From NCBI GenBank assembly GCA_964622685.1, contig CAZUUU010000118.1:1-9878 (forward strand): DNA of 9,878 nucleotides, in the 5' to 3' direction. This document shows positions 1 to 5,803 of the stretch, piece after piece (the first letter of the stretch is position 1; each line of letters starts with the position of its first letter). This DNA comes from Methylibium sp964622685 (GTDB taxonomy: Bacteria; Pseudomonadota; Gammaproteobacteria; Burkholderiales; Burkholderiaceae_C). The notes below the pieces were generated by a model, which was not told the origin of the DNA, ran no database searches, and saw nothing but the letters and a program-made list of their open reading frames with translations. Both the position numbers and the translations under genes were made by a program.

Positions 1-864
1 GACCTCGCCGCGCTCGACGGCGGCGATCACCGCGCAGCCCGGCTCGTGGCGGTGCGTGCAGTTGTAGAACCTGCAGCCGCCGGCATGCTCGCGCAGGTCC
101 GGCATGCAGGCCGGCAGCGATGCGGCCTCGACCTGGCGCAGGCCGAACTCCTGGAAACCCGGCGAATCGATCAGCGCGCTGTCCGCCGCGCGGTCCAGCC
201 AGTACCACTGCGTCGTCGTCGTCGTGTGGCGGCCCGAGTTCAGCGCCTGCGAGATCTCGCCGACCTGCGCGCCGGCGTCGGGCACCAGGGCATTGATCAG
301 CGTGCTCTTGCCGGCGCCCGACGGGCCCAGCACCAGCGTCGCCCGGCCCTGCAGCAGCGGCAGCAGGCGGGCCCGCGAAGCCTCGCGATCGGTCTTCAGC
401 GACACCTCGACGAGGCCGTAGCCCATCGCCACGTAGGGGTCGAGCCGCGCGCGCTGCGCGGCGTGCTCGGGCAGGTCGGTCTTGTTCAGCACGATGGTCG
501 CGGCGATGCCGGCGGATTCGGCGGCGATCAGCGCGCGCGCGAGCTGCGACTCGCTGTGCGCCGGGTCGACCGCCAGCCACACCAGCAGGCCGTCCAGATT
601 GGCGGCGAAGGACTTGGTCTTCCACTCGTCCTGGCGGAACAGCAGGTTGCGGCGCGGCTCGATGTGCTCGATGACGCCTTCCTCCTGGTGGCCGTCCGTC
701 CGCGGTGACGTCGAGAGCCAGCGCACGCGGTCGCCGACCACCGCATCGCTCTTCTTGCCGCGCGGATGGCAGATCAGGCGCCGGCCTTCCGGCGTCTCGA
801 CGATGTAGTGGCGGCCGTGGCCGGCCACCACCAGCCCGAGGTCGAGTTCGACGGTGCGGCTCAA
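1..864 (-). CDS. rsgA: RsgA, ribosome small-subunit-dependent GTPase A (3' end beyond window)
   Basis: Circularly permuted GTPase that assists late 30S subunit maturation in the cytoplasm. The 288 visible residues hold an N-terminal OB-fold-like part (about 1-75), then the G motifs in permuted order: NKTD at 127-130 (G4), GPSGAGKST at 180-188 (G1/P-loop), the threonine run at 213-217 (G2) and DSPG at 233-236 (G3; the family more often has DTPG). The zinc finger follows as C264, C269, H271 and C277. Only the last part of the C-terminal helical domain is missing, off the left edge. I chose the TTG at 864 because it is the only start-type codon between the in-frame stop (886-888) and the OB-fold, and GAAGGG sits 6 nt before it. 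The gene starts 13 nt after the dehydratase stop, so it is probably co-translated with that gene. Identification is firm; the TTG start is well supported. Confidence 0.96.
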   Translation of the reverse strand, partial: MSRTVELDLGLVVAGHGRHYIVETPEGRRLICHPRGKKSDAVVGDRVRWLSTSPRTDGHQEEGVIEHIEPRRNLLFRQDEWKTKSFAANLDGLLVWLAVDPAHSESQLARALIAAESAGIAATIVLNKTDLPEHAAQRARLDPYVAMGYGLVEVSLKTDREASRARLLPLLQGRATLVLGPSGAGKSTLINALVPDAGAQVGEISQALNSGRHTTTTTQWYWLDRAADSALIDSPGFQEFGLRQVEAASLPACMPDLREHAGGCRFYNCTHRHEPGCAVIAAVERGEV

Positions 865-877
865 GCCGCGCCCTTCG

Positions 878-1198
878 TCACGAGATCAACGCGTCGAGCT
901 TGGCGGCGCAGATGAAGTCGTTGATCGACAGGCCGCCCACCGAGTGCGTGTTGAAGCGCACCGCGCAGCGGCTGTAGCTGACCGCGAGATCGGGGTGGTG
1001 GTCCTCGCGGTTGGCGATCCAGGCCAGCGCGTTCACGAAGGCCATGGTCTCGTGGTAGTTCGCGAACTCGTAGGTCTTCTCGATCGCGCCGTCGACCGCG
1101 GCCCAGCCGCTGACCATGCCGAGGTACTGCCCGATCTCGTAGGGCGTCATCGCGTGATGACCTTCCATCGGCAGGCAGCGCTGCTCGGCGAGCTTCAT
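878..1198 (-). CDS. phhB: Pterin-4a-carbinolamine dehydratase (PCD/DCoH family)
   Basis: Predicted to dehydrate 4a-hydroxytetrahydrobiopterin, recycling the pterin cofactor of aromatic amino acid hydroxylases. In many bacteria without phenylalanine hydroxylase its role is unsettled, and a link to molybdopterin metabolism has been proposed. The 106-aa product has the usual family length. It carries the signature REDHHPD at 64-70, Y75, H85 and D94. The spacing from H68 to H85 (17) equals that between the catalytic histidines of the mammalian enzyme. The C-terminal TH-x-GGL-x-x-x-D pattern is also present. The start at 1198 has GGAG 8 nt upstream. The ATG overlaps the stop of the M48 protease as ATGA, implying translational coupling. 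No phhA-type hydroxylase is in the window. The symbol phhB is used by family convention. Confidence 0.93.
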   Translation of the reverse strand: MKLAEQRCLPMEGHHAMTPYEIGQYLGMVSGWAAVDGAIEKTYEFANYHETMAFVNALAWIANREDHHPDLAVSYSRCAVRFNTHSVGGLSINDFICAAKLDALIS

Positions 1199-2472
1199 GC
1201 GGCCGGCTCCAGGGCACCCATCGCGGCCAGCCGCTCCGAGGCGGGCGGGTGCGAGTAGTAGAAGCGCACGTACAGCGCGTCGGGCGTCAGCGTCGAGGCG
1301 TTGTCCTCGTAGAGCTTGAGCAGCGCGGCCCGCAGGTCGCTCGCGCTGGCCTGCGCGCAGGCATAGGCGTCGGCCTCGAACTCGTGGCGCCGCGACAGGC
1401 CGGCGAAGACCGGCGTCACGAAGAAGGCGAACACCGGACCCGCGAGCATGAAGAGCAGCAGCGCCAGCGCGTCGTTCGGCGCGCCCAGCGCCGGCTGCAC
1501 GCCCAGGCCGGCGTAGAACCAGGCCTGCTGCGACAGGAAGCCCAGCAGCGCGAAGCCGGCGAGGCTGAGCGCGAACATCGACACCATGCGCTTCGTCACG
1601 TGGCGGTGCTTGAAGTGGCCTAGCTCGTGCGCCAGCACCGCCTCGACCTCGCCCGGCGTCAGCTTGCCCAGCAAGGTGTCGAAGAACACCACCCGCTTGG
1701 CGTTGCCGAAACCCGTGAAGTAGGCGTTGGCATGGGCCGAGCGGCGGCTGCCGTCCATCACGAACAGGCCCTGGGCCGCAAAGCCGCAACGCGCCATCAG
1801 CGCCTCGACGCGCGCCTTCATTGCGCCGTCTTCCAGCGGCTGGAACTTGTTGAACAGCGGCGCGATGAAGCTCGGGTAGAGCCACAGGATCGCCAGGTTG
1901 AAGGCGACCCACACGCCCCAGGCCCACAGCCACCAGGTGCTGCCGGCCGCCGCCATCAGCCACAGGATCAGCGCGACGATGGGCCCGCCGAGCAGGGCGC
2001 CGATCAGCAGGCCCTTGGCCTGGTCCGCCAGCCACAGGCCCGGCGTGCTGCGGTTGAAGCCGTGGCGCTGCTCGAGGCGGAAGGTGCTCCAGGCCTCGAA
2101 GGGCAGGTCCAGCACCACGCCGATCAGCACGAAGGCGGCCAGCAGCGCGAGCTGGTAGCCGATCGCGCCCAGCACCGGCAGCGCGTGGACCAGCATCCAT
2201 GCGTTCAGCGCGTCGAGCCCGCCGAGCAGCGTCCAGCCCAGCAGCACCGCGGTGCCGAAGGCCATCGTCAGCAGGCCGAAGCGCAGCTTGGCCAGCGTGT
2301 AGTCGGCAGCGCGCTGATGGGCCTCGAGGCTGACGGTGCCGGCGAAGGCCGGCGGCACCGCGCCGCGATGCGCCGCCACGTGACGGATCTGCCGCGTCGC
2401 CAGCCACAGCCTCGTCAGCAGCGACAGCATCAGGAAGGCGGCGAACAGCAGGGTCAGCGTGAGCGAGGGCAT
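1195..2472 (-). CDS. M48 family metalloprotease, Ste24/CAAX prenyl protease-like
   Basis: A 425-aa integral inner-membrane zinc protease of the Ste24 (M48A) type. Ligand motif HELGH is at 282-286, and the third zinc ligand is E364 in the EFEAD motif. Other family landmarks are NAYFTGF at 249-255, before the active site, and SHPPASERL at 407-415 near the end. Hydrophobic spans lie at about 4-22, 62-84, 98-122, 152-174, 178-199, 293-314 and 336-356, matching the seven-helix barrel known from Ste24p/ZMPSTE24. Bacteria lack protein prenylation, so the name CAAX protease reflects homology; the substrate is unknown, possibly membrane-protein quality control as for HtpX. It is the first gene of the unit with phhB and rsgA. 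No Shine-Dalgarno sequence precedes the ATG; TAAAAT ends 7 nt before it (see promoter entry). Confidence 0.93.
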   Translation of the reverse strand: MPSLTLTLLFAAFLMLSLLTRLWLATRQIRHVAAHRGAVPPAFAGTVSLEAHQRAADYTLAKLRFGLLTMAFGTAVLLGWTLLGGLDALNAWMLVHALPVLGAIGYQLALLAAFVLIGVVLDLPFEAWSTFRLEQRHGFNRSTPGLWLADQAKGLLIGALLGGPIVALILWLMAAAGSTWWLWAWGVWVAFNLAILWLYPSFIAPLFNKFQPLEDGAMKARVEALMARCGFAAQGLFVMDGSRRSAHANAYFTGFGNAKRVVFFDTLLGKLTPGEVEAVLAHELGHFKHRHVTKRMVSMFALSLAGFALLGFLSQQAWFYAGLGVQPALGAPNDALALLLFMLAGPVFAFFVTPVFAGLSRRHEFEADAYACAQASASDLRAALLKLYEDNASTLTPDALYVRFYYSHPPASERLAAMGALEPAA

Positions 2473-2523
2473 GCGGGGGATTTTAGGTGTTGAAGGACAA
2501 TCCGCCCCTCCGCAGGATCACCC
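2473..2523. promoter_or_regulatory. Divergent intergenic promoter region, M48 protease / orn
   Basis: Only 51 nt separate the two divergent start codons, so both promoters must sit here or extend into the coding regions. On the minus strand, TAAAAT (2480-2485) is a good -10 match lying 7 nt before the protease ATG. That would give a transcript starting at or next to the start codon (leaderless). No -35 is visible at the usual distance. On the plus strand, AGGA (2514-2517) is the ribosome binding site for orn; its promoter is not obvious (GACAAT at 2496-2501 is a weak -10 candidate). Confidence 0.35.
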
Positions 2524-3102
2524 ATGACCGACACCCCCACCGCCCCGACGCCCGCCCTGGCCCGCAACGACCAGAACCTGGTCTGGATCGACCTCGAGAT
2601 GACGGGCCTCAGCCCGGTCACCGACCGCATCATCGAGATCGCCGTGGTCGTCACCGACCCCGGTTTGACGCTGCGCGTCGAAGGCCCGGTGTTCGCGATC
2701 CACCAGAGCGACGCGGTGCTCGACGCGATGGACGCCTGGAACAAGGGCACGCACGGCCGGAGCGGCCTGATCGACCGCGTCAAGGCCTCCACCATCGACG
2801 AAGCCGAGGCCGAGCGTCGCGTCATCGACTTCCTGAAGCAGTACGTCGGCGGCGGCAAGTCGCCGATGTGCGGCAACTCGATCTGCCAGGACCGGCGCTT
2901 CCTCGCCAAGGACATGGCGGCGCTGGAGAGCTTCTTCCACTACCGCAACCTCGACGTCAGCACGCTCAAGGAGCTGGCGCGGCGCTGGAAGCCCGCCGTG
3001 CTGGACGGCTTCAGGAAGGCCCAGGCCCACACCGCGCTGGCCGACATACACGAGTCCATCGACGAACTGCTGCACTACCGGGCGCACTTCCTCGCGCTCT
3101 GA
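2524..3102 (+). CDS. orn: Oligoribonuclease, DEDDh 3'-5' exoribonuclease
   Basis: Degrades very short RNA oligonucleotides (mainly dinucleotides, including pGpG from cyclic-di-GMP turnover) to mononucleotides; it is the last step of mRNA decay. The 192-aa product is slightly longer than the usual roughly 180 aa because of a Pro/Thr/Ala-rich N-terminal tail. The DEDDh catalytic set is complete: D23 and E25 in DLEMTG, D123 in NSICQDRRF, and H169 and D174 in HTALADIHESI. The D23-to-D123 spacing of 100 agrees with E. coli Orn (D12 to D112). The start has AGGA about 6 nt upstream. It stands alone on the plus strand, divergent from the M48 protease, and is followed by a strong hairpin terminator. 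Identification is firm. Confidence 0.97.
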   Translation: MTDTPTAPTPALARNDQNLVWIDLEMTGLSPVTDRIIEIAVVVTDPGLTLRVEGPVFAIHQSDAVLDAMDAWNKGTHGRSGLIDRVKASTIDEAEAERRVIDFLKQYVGGGKSPMCGNSICQDRRFLAKDMAALESFFHYRNLDVSTLKELARRWKPAVLDGFRKAQAHTALADIHESIDELLHYRAHFLAL

Positions 3103-3120
3103 TCGGCGCCGCCCAGGCAG

Positions 3121-3154
3121 GAAGGCCCGGCCTCCCAAAGGAGGCCGGGCCTTC
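3121..3154. terminator. Bidirectional hairpin terminator between orn and csbD
   Basis: Perfect 15-bp inverted repeat (arms 3121-3135 and 3140-3154) with a 4-nt CAAA loop, very GC-rich with AA/TT at the arm ends. It begins 18 nt after the orn stop and lies 46 nt after the CsbD-family stop on the other strand, so it is placed to end both converging transcripts. There is no long T-tract, which is common in GC-rich betaproteobacteria. Confidence 0.8.
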
Positions 3155-3200
3155 GCGCTTCAGGCGTCGGTTCTGGAAGCGCGGTGGTCAGGACGACCGG

Positions 3201-3440
3201 TCAGTGACGGCGCGGGCCGCCGCCTTCGGTGAACCACTCGTCGCGGGCGCTCTGTTCCCAGGTCGCGACCTGCTTCTCGGCCTCGTCCTTGGCCAGGCCG
3301 TAGCGCTCCTGGATCTTGCCGGCGAGCTGGTCGCGCTTGCCGGCGATGACATCGAGCTCGTCATCGGTCAGCTTGCCCCATTGCTCCTTGGCCTTGCCCT
3401 TGATCTGCTTCCAGTTTCCTTCGATGCGGTCCCAGTTCAT
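3201..3440 (-). CDS. CsbD family stress protein
   Basis: A 79-aa soluble, highly charged protein of the CsbD/YjbJ family. Members are small general-stress proteins of unknown biochemical role, strongly induced by sigma-B in Bacillus and by RpoS/osmotic stress in enterobacteria. The family opening is clear: MNWDRIEGNWKQIKGKAKEQ at 1-20, followed by WGKLTDDEL and the GKRDQLAGKIQERYG helix. The C-terminal tail after residue 56 (W61, W69 and a Gly/Pro/Arg/His end) is less conserved. AAGGAG lies about 7 nt before the ATG, a strong ribosome binding site. It is the last gene of the eight-gene minus-strand stress cluster, 51 nt after the BON lipoprotein gene and 46 nt before the shared terminator. 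Confidence 0.92.
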   Translation of the reverse strand: MNWDRIEGNWKQIKGKAKEQWGKLTDDELDVIAGKRDQLAGKIQERYGLAKDEAEKQVATWEQSARDEWFTEGGGPRRH

Positions 3441-3491
3441 GTGCTGCTCCTTTGCAGTGGTGGTGGGGAAAAACGAAGAACCGGCTCTCGC

Positions 3492-3809
3492 TCAGCTCTT
3501 CACGACGATCGAGTTCTTGACGTCCTTGACGCCGTTGGCGCGGCGCGCCAGCACCTCGGCCTGTTCCTTCTCGGCCGAGCTCTTGGCAAAGCCCGAGAGC
3601 TGCACGGTGCCGTTCAGCGTCTCGACGCTGATGGCCGCGGCGTCGACGGTCTTGTCCTCGACCAGCTTGGCCTTCACCGAGGTGGTGATAGTGGCGTCGT
3701 CGACGTACTGGCCGACCGTGGACTGGCCGCGCGTCACGGCGCAGCCGCTGGTCACGGCCAGCGTGGTGACGGTCGCGGCGGCGACGATGAGGGTGCGAAG
3801 GTTTAGCAT
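3492..3809 (-). CDS. BON-domain lipoprotein (OsmY-like)
   Basis: A 105-aa envelope protein. The N-terminus (1-22) is a hydrophobic signal sequence ending AVTSGC, with C23 the likely lipidated cysteine. Threonine at -3 departs from the usual Leu/Val/Ile lipobox, so lipidation is probable rather than sure. Residues about 36-103 form one BON domain (VDDATITTSVKAKL, then VETLNGTVQLSGF, ending VKDVKNSIVV), the fold of OsmY, Kon and the outer-membrane proteins DolP and TsaP, thought to bind phospholipid or peptidoglycan. DolP has two BON domains; this has one. The ATG at 3809 is chosen because AAGGAG lies 7 nt upstream and the signal sequence starts there; an upstream in-frame ATG would add 28 unlikely residues. 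Part of the stress cluster, between the ferritin-like and CsbD genes. Confidence 0.9.
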   Translation of the reverse strand: MLNLRTLIVAAATVTTLAVTSGCAVTRGQSTVGQYVDDATITTSVKAKLVEDKTVDAAAISVETLNGTVQLSGFAKSSAEKEQAEVLARRANGVKDVKNSIVVKS

Positions 3810-3838
3810 GGTGTGGCTCCTTGGATGGGGTTGGGATT

Positions 3839-3872
3839 GCGGGTGGATGTCGATGAGAGCGGCCCCACCCGC
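3839..3872 (-). promoter_or_regulatory. Inverted repeat between ferritin-like and BON genes
   Basis: Arms GCGGGTGG (3839-3846) and CCACCCGC (3865-3872) could form an 8-bp stem with an 18-nt loop in the mRNA, inside the 102-nt gap that is the longest within the cluster. With no T-tract it is more likely a processing/stability element or weak attenuator than a full terminator. No convincing promoter is visible in the gap. Confidence 0.35.
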
Positions 3873-3911
3873 GTGGCCGTTTCCTGTCGGCAAGCCGAAG
3901 ACGCAGGGCGC

Positions 3912-4451
3912 TCAGCGCTCCAGCAGGTCCTTCAGCTCGTCGGCGTGTTCTTCCTCGTCGCGCAGGATGTCCTCGAGGAGGCGGCGCGTCGTCGGGTCGG
4001 TGTCCCCGATCAGGCCGATCATCTGGCGGTAGCTCTCGACCGCGATGCGCTCGGCGACCAGGTTGGCGGTCACCATCGCCTTGAGGTCCAGCGAGGTGTC
4101 GTAGGCCGCGTGGCTGCGCTTCAGCAGGCCGTCCGGCGAGAAGTCCGGGTCGCCGCCCAGTTGCACGATGCGCTGCGCCAGCCGGTCGGCGTGCGCGGCC
4201 TCCTCGTTGGCGTGGACCAGGAACTCCTCGGCGATCCGGGGCGAGGACAGGCCGTGCGCCGTGAAGTGGTGGCGCTTGTAGCGCAGCACGCAGACCAGCT
4301 CGGTGGCCAGCGCGCCGTTGAGCAGTCGCACGATGCCGTCGCGCCACGGGCCGTAGCTCGGGGTCACCGCGCCGTCGTCGAGGTCGCGGGTGGCCGCCTT
4401 CAGGGCCTTCTCGTCGAGCGCGAGTTGTTGCGGTTCGAGGTTCTTGTTCAT
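3912..4451 (-). CDS. Ferritin-like diiron protein (bacterioferritin-like, lacks haem Met)
   Basis: A 179-aa four-helix-bundle protein of the ferritin-like superfamily, likely binding iron and/or protecting against oxidative stress. The two ExxH metal motifs are present: E84-x-x-H87 in NEEAAHADR and E166-x-x-H169 in RDEEEHADE. Single ligands E51 (GALATELVCVLRY) and E134 (NLVAERIAVESY) complete the site. The spacing from E51 to E84 (33) equals that of bacterioferritin E18-E51. The residue equivalent to the haem-ligating Met52 of E. coli bacterioferritin is A85, so haem binding in that mode is not expected. The N-terminal 35 residues extend beyond the bundle. AAGGAG lies 8 nt before the ATG, and the start overlaps the stop of the 88-aa gene as ATGA. 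Whether it forms a 24-mer shell, a dodecamer or a dimer cannot be read from sequence. Confidence 0.85.
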   Translation of the reverse strand: MNKNLEPQQLALDEKALKAATRDLDDGAVTPSYGPWRDGIVRLLNGALATELVCVLRYKRHHFTAHGLSSPRIAEEFLVHANEEAAHADRLAQRIVQLGGDPDFSPDGLLKRSHAAYDTSLDLKAMVTANLVAERIAVESYRQMIGLIGDTDPTTRRLLEDILRDEEEHADELKDLLER

Positions 4452-4714
4452 CGCGTGGACTCCTTGGTGGTGTGCGCACGCCGCGGCAGGCGGGGTGGGC
4501 TCCTGGTTTCGGACCGGGTCTTCGGCAGGTCGTCGTGGTCTTCGCGCCGACTGGCCAGCAACCCGACGACGACGAGCAGCGCGAACACCACGATCAGCAG
4601 CGCATACCAGGCGATGGCCGGAGGCGCCTCGCTCATCGCCGCTTCGGCGCGGGCCGACGCCGAGGCGACCACCAGGACGCAGGGCAGCATGAGCAAGACG
4701 GGGGGCCGGGGCAT
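4448..4714 (-). CDS. Small single-span membrane protein, unrecognised
   Basis: I do not recognise this 88-aa product. It has a cleavable-looking signal sequence (1-22, ending ASARA before EA), a short linker, one strong transmembrane span (about 34-54) and a positively charged, Arg/Pro-rich tail (55-88). This suggests a small inner-membrane protein with a cytoplasmic basic tail if the first segment is cleaved, or a two-span hairpin if not. Its stop overlaps the ferritin-like start as ATGA, so translation of the two is probably coupled. The ATG at 4714 lacks a Shine-Dalgarno sequence; a GTG three codons upstream and the internal ATG at 4636 (Met27) are alternative starts. Support for it being a real gene is the hydrophobic pattern, the tight fit between neighbours and the coupling. 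Confidence 0.65.
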   Translation of the reverse strand: MPRPPVLLMLPCVLVVASASARAEAAMSEAPPAIAWYALLIVVFALLVVVGLLASRREDHDDLPKTRSETRSPPRLPRRAHTTKESTR

Positions 4715-4749
4715 GGGGTGCACTTCGTTCGATAGCTCTTGACTCGACT

Positions 4750-5409
4750 CTAGGAATCGGCCGCTGCGGTGGCCATCGGCGCGGGTCGCGGCACGCTGTA
4801 GGACATGGCCGCATCGGCTTGTGCGGCCGGCGAAGCGGCCGATGCCGCAGGCGCCGGCGGCGACGGGGTCGGTGCATGGGCATCGCTCTGCGCCTCGGCG
4901 GACGGATCGGCGGAGGCAGCGGCGGAGGCAGCGGGCGGCATGGCGGCGAAGCCCGCGACCAGCCGGCTCAATTCGCCGCTCGCCAGCCAGCGCATCAGTC
5001 CGCCGCCGCTCAGCCAGCGCTGCAGGCTGCCGTGCGGCCACAGCGCGCCGATCAACAGCGAGGAGACGGCGGCCTGCGGCAGCCAGCGCCAGGGCCGCAC
5101 GGCAACCACCAGGGCACCGATGCCCGCGGCGATGGCCACGAGGCGCAGCGGATGGCGCTTTGCCTCGGGCTCCAGGAGGCTGCGGGCAGCCGGCTCGGCC
5201 ACATCCGCAGCCACCTGAGCGATGCCCTTGAGCGGATGCTTGTTCCACCACGACGTCAGCGCGTGCTCGAGCCAGGACACCAAGCCGTCGCCGCCGGCGG
5301 TCGGCGCGTCCGACGATGCCGGACCGTCGCGTCGCGCCTTCCAGGCGCTGCGCAGGCGTTCGCGCGAGGCCTCGAGGCGCTGCGCCGGTGTTGCCAGCGG
5401 TGCATTCAT
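4750..5409 (-). CDS. Hypothetical membrane protein, Ala/Pro-rich C-terminus
   Basis: A 219-aa protein of no family I recognise. Layout: charged N-terminal helix (about 8-27), a Trp/His-rich amphipathic stretch with SWLEHALTSWWNKHPL at 45-60, a hydrophobic span at about 88-104, a second short one at about 112-124, an amphipathic segment with repeated RWL (about 130-155), and a low-complexity Ala/Pro/Ser tail (157-219). Its start overlaps the DUF1469 stop as ATGA. A third gene of similar position follows DUF883 and DUF1469 genes in many proteobacteria (YqjK in the E. coli yqjCDEK cluster), so it may be a diverged counterpart, but I see no sequence motif proving that. The GC-rich low-complexity tail makes similarity searches difficult. 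Confidence 0.72.
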   Translation of the reverse strand: MNAPLATPAQRLEASRERLRSAWKARRDGPASSDAPTAGGDGLVSWLEHALTSWWNKHPLKGIAQVAADVAEPAARSLLEPEAKRHPLRLVAIAAGIGALVVAVRPWRWLPQAAVSSLLIGALWPHGSLQRWLSGGGLMRWLASGELSRLVAGFAAMPPAASAAASADPSAEAQSDAHAPTPSPPAPAASAASPAAQADAAMSYSVPRPAPMATAAADS

Positions 5410-5786
5410 GAGGCGAGGCCTTCGCGCACCAGTTCGAGGTCCTGGCGAAGCTGCCCACGCAACTCCGCGAACGCGGGCTGATGCGTGCTCGGCCTGGCCG
5501 CCACGATCGCGACGACCGCCAACACCGCGGGCACCAGCGGCACGACCCAGAGCAGCCATAGGTGCGCGGCATCCGGCGTCGGCAGCGCAGCCCACAACAT
5601 CAGGGCCACGCCGGCCAGCACCAATGCCGCCAGCGCCGAGGCGCCGGCGGCGATCAGCCAGGCGAGGCGCCGCGACCAACCCTGCCCGATGCGTTGCAGT
5701 TCGTCGCTGGCGAGGTCGGCGTACGCGGTCGCATGGTCGACCAGTGCGCCAGGTTCGTCGGCGATCGCACGCAACAGCGGCAGCAT
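5406..5786 (-). CDS. DUF1469 / YqjE-like 'phage holin family' membrane protein
   Basis: A 126-aa inner-membrane protein. Two transmembrane helices at about 41-67 and 76-97 are separated by a short Pro/Asp loop. The N-terminal amphipathic part (1-38) and C-terminal charged helix (103-124, ELRGQLRQDLELVREGL) are probably cytoplasmic. This arrangement, and its place directly after a DUF883 gene, match the YqjE/DUF1469 family. Despite the 'phage holin superfamily' label, these are chromosomal stress-cluster genes and no phage gene is nearby. I chose the ATG at 5786, 17 nt after the DUF883 stop with GAGG about 10 nt upstream. An ATG at 5837 would overlap DUF883 and add 17 unlikely residues. The stop overlaps the next gene as ATGA. 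Confidence 0.82.
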   Translation of the reverse strand: MLPLLRAIADEPGALVDHATAYADLASDELQRIGQGWSRRLAWLIAAGASALAALVLAGVALMLWAALPTPDAAHLWLLWVVPLVPAVLAVVAIVAARPSTHQPAFAELRGQLRQDLELVREGLAS

Positions 5787-5803
5787 GGTCGGCCGCCTCG
5801 GCG

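Noticed and set aside
211..225. Five tandem CGT triplets, a possible microsatellite
   Set aside because: It encodes the run of threonines at the RsgA G2 motif, which is commonly Thr-rich in this family, so coding constraint explains it.
878..2407. A 509-codon open frame on the minus strand overlapping the M48 protease in another frame
   Set aside because: Its last 106 codons are the real pterin dehydratase; the rest is Arg/Ala/Gly-rich antisense-like translation of the protease gene caused by high GC and shows no domain. It is not a fusion protein.
3361..4479. A 372-codon minus-strand open frame spanning the BON and ferritin-like genes
   Set aside because: Out-of-frame shadow rich in Arg/Pro/Gly, crossing two well-supported genes and their ribosome binding sites.
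4448..5572. Extension of the 88-aa gene to a 374-codon frame
   Set aside because: The upstream part is Arg/Cys/Ala-rich and overlaps the 219-aa and DUF1469 genes out of frame; only the last 88 codons look protein-like.
5406..5786. Prophage remnant suggested by a 'holin family' protein
   Set aside because: DUF1469/YqjE proteins are chromosomal stress-cluster members; no other phage gene, integrase or attachment repeat is present.
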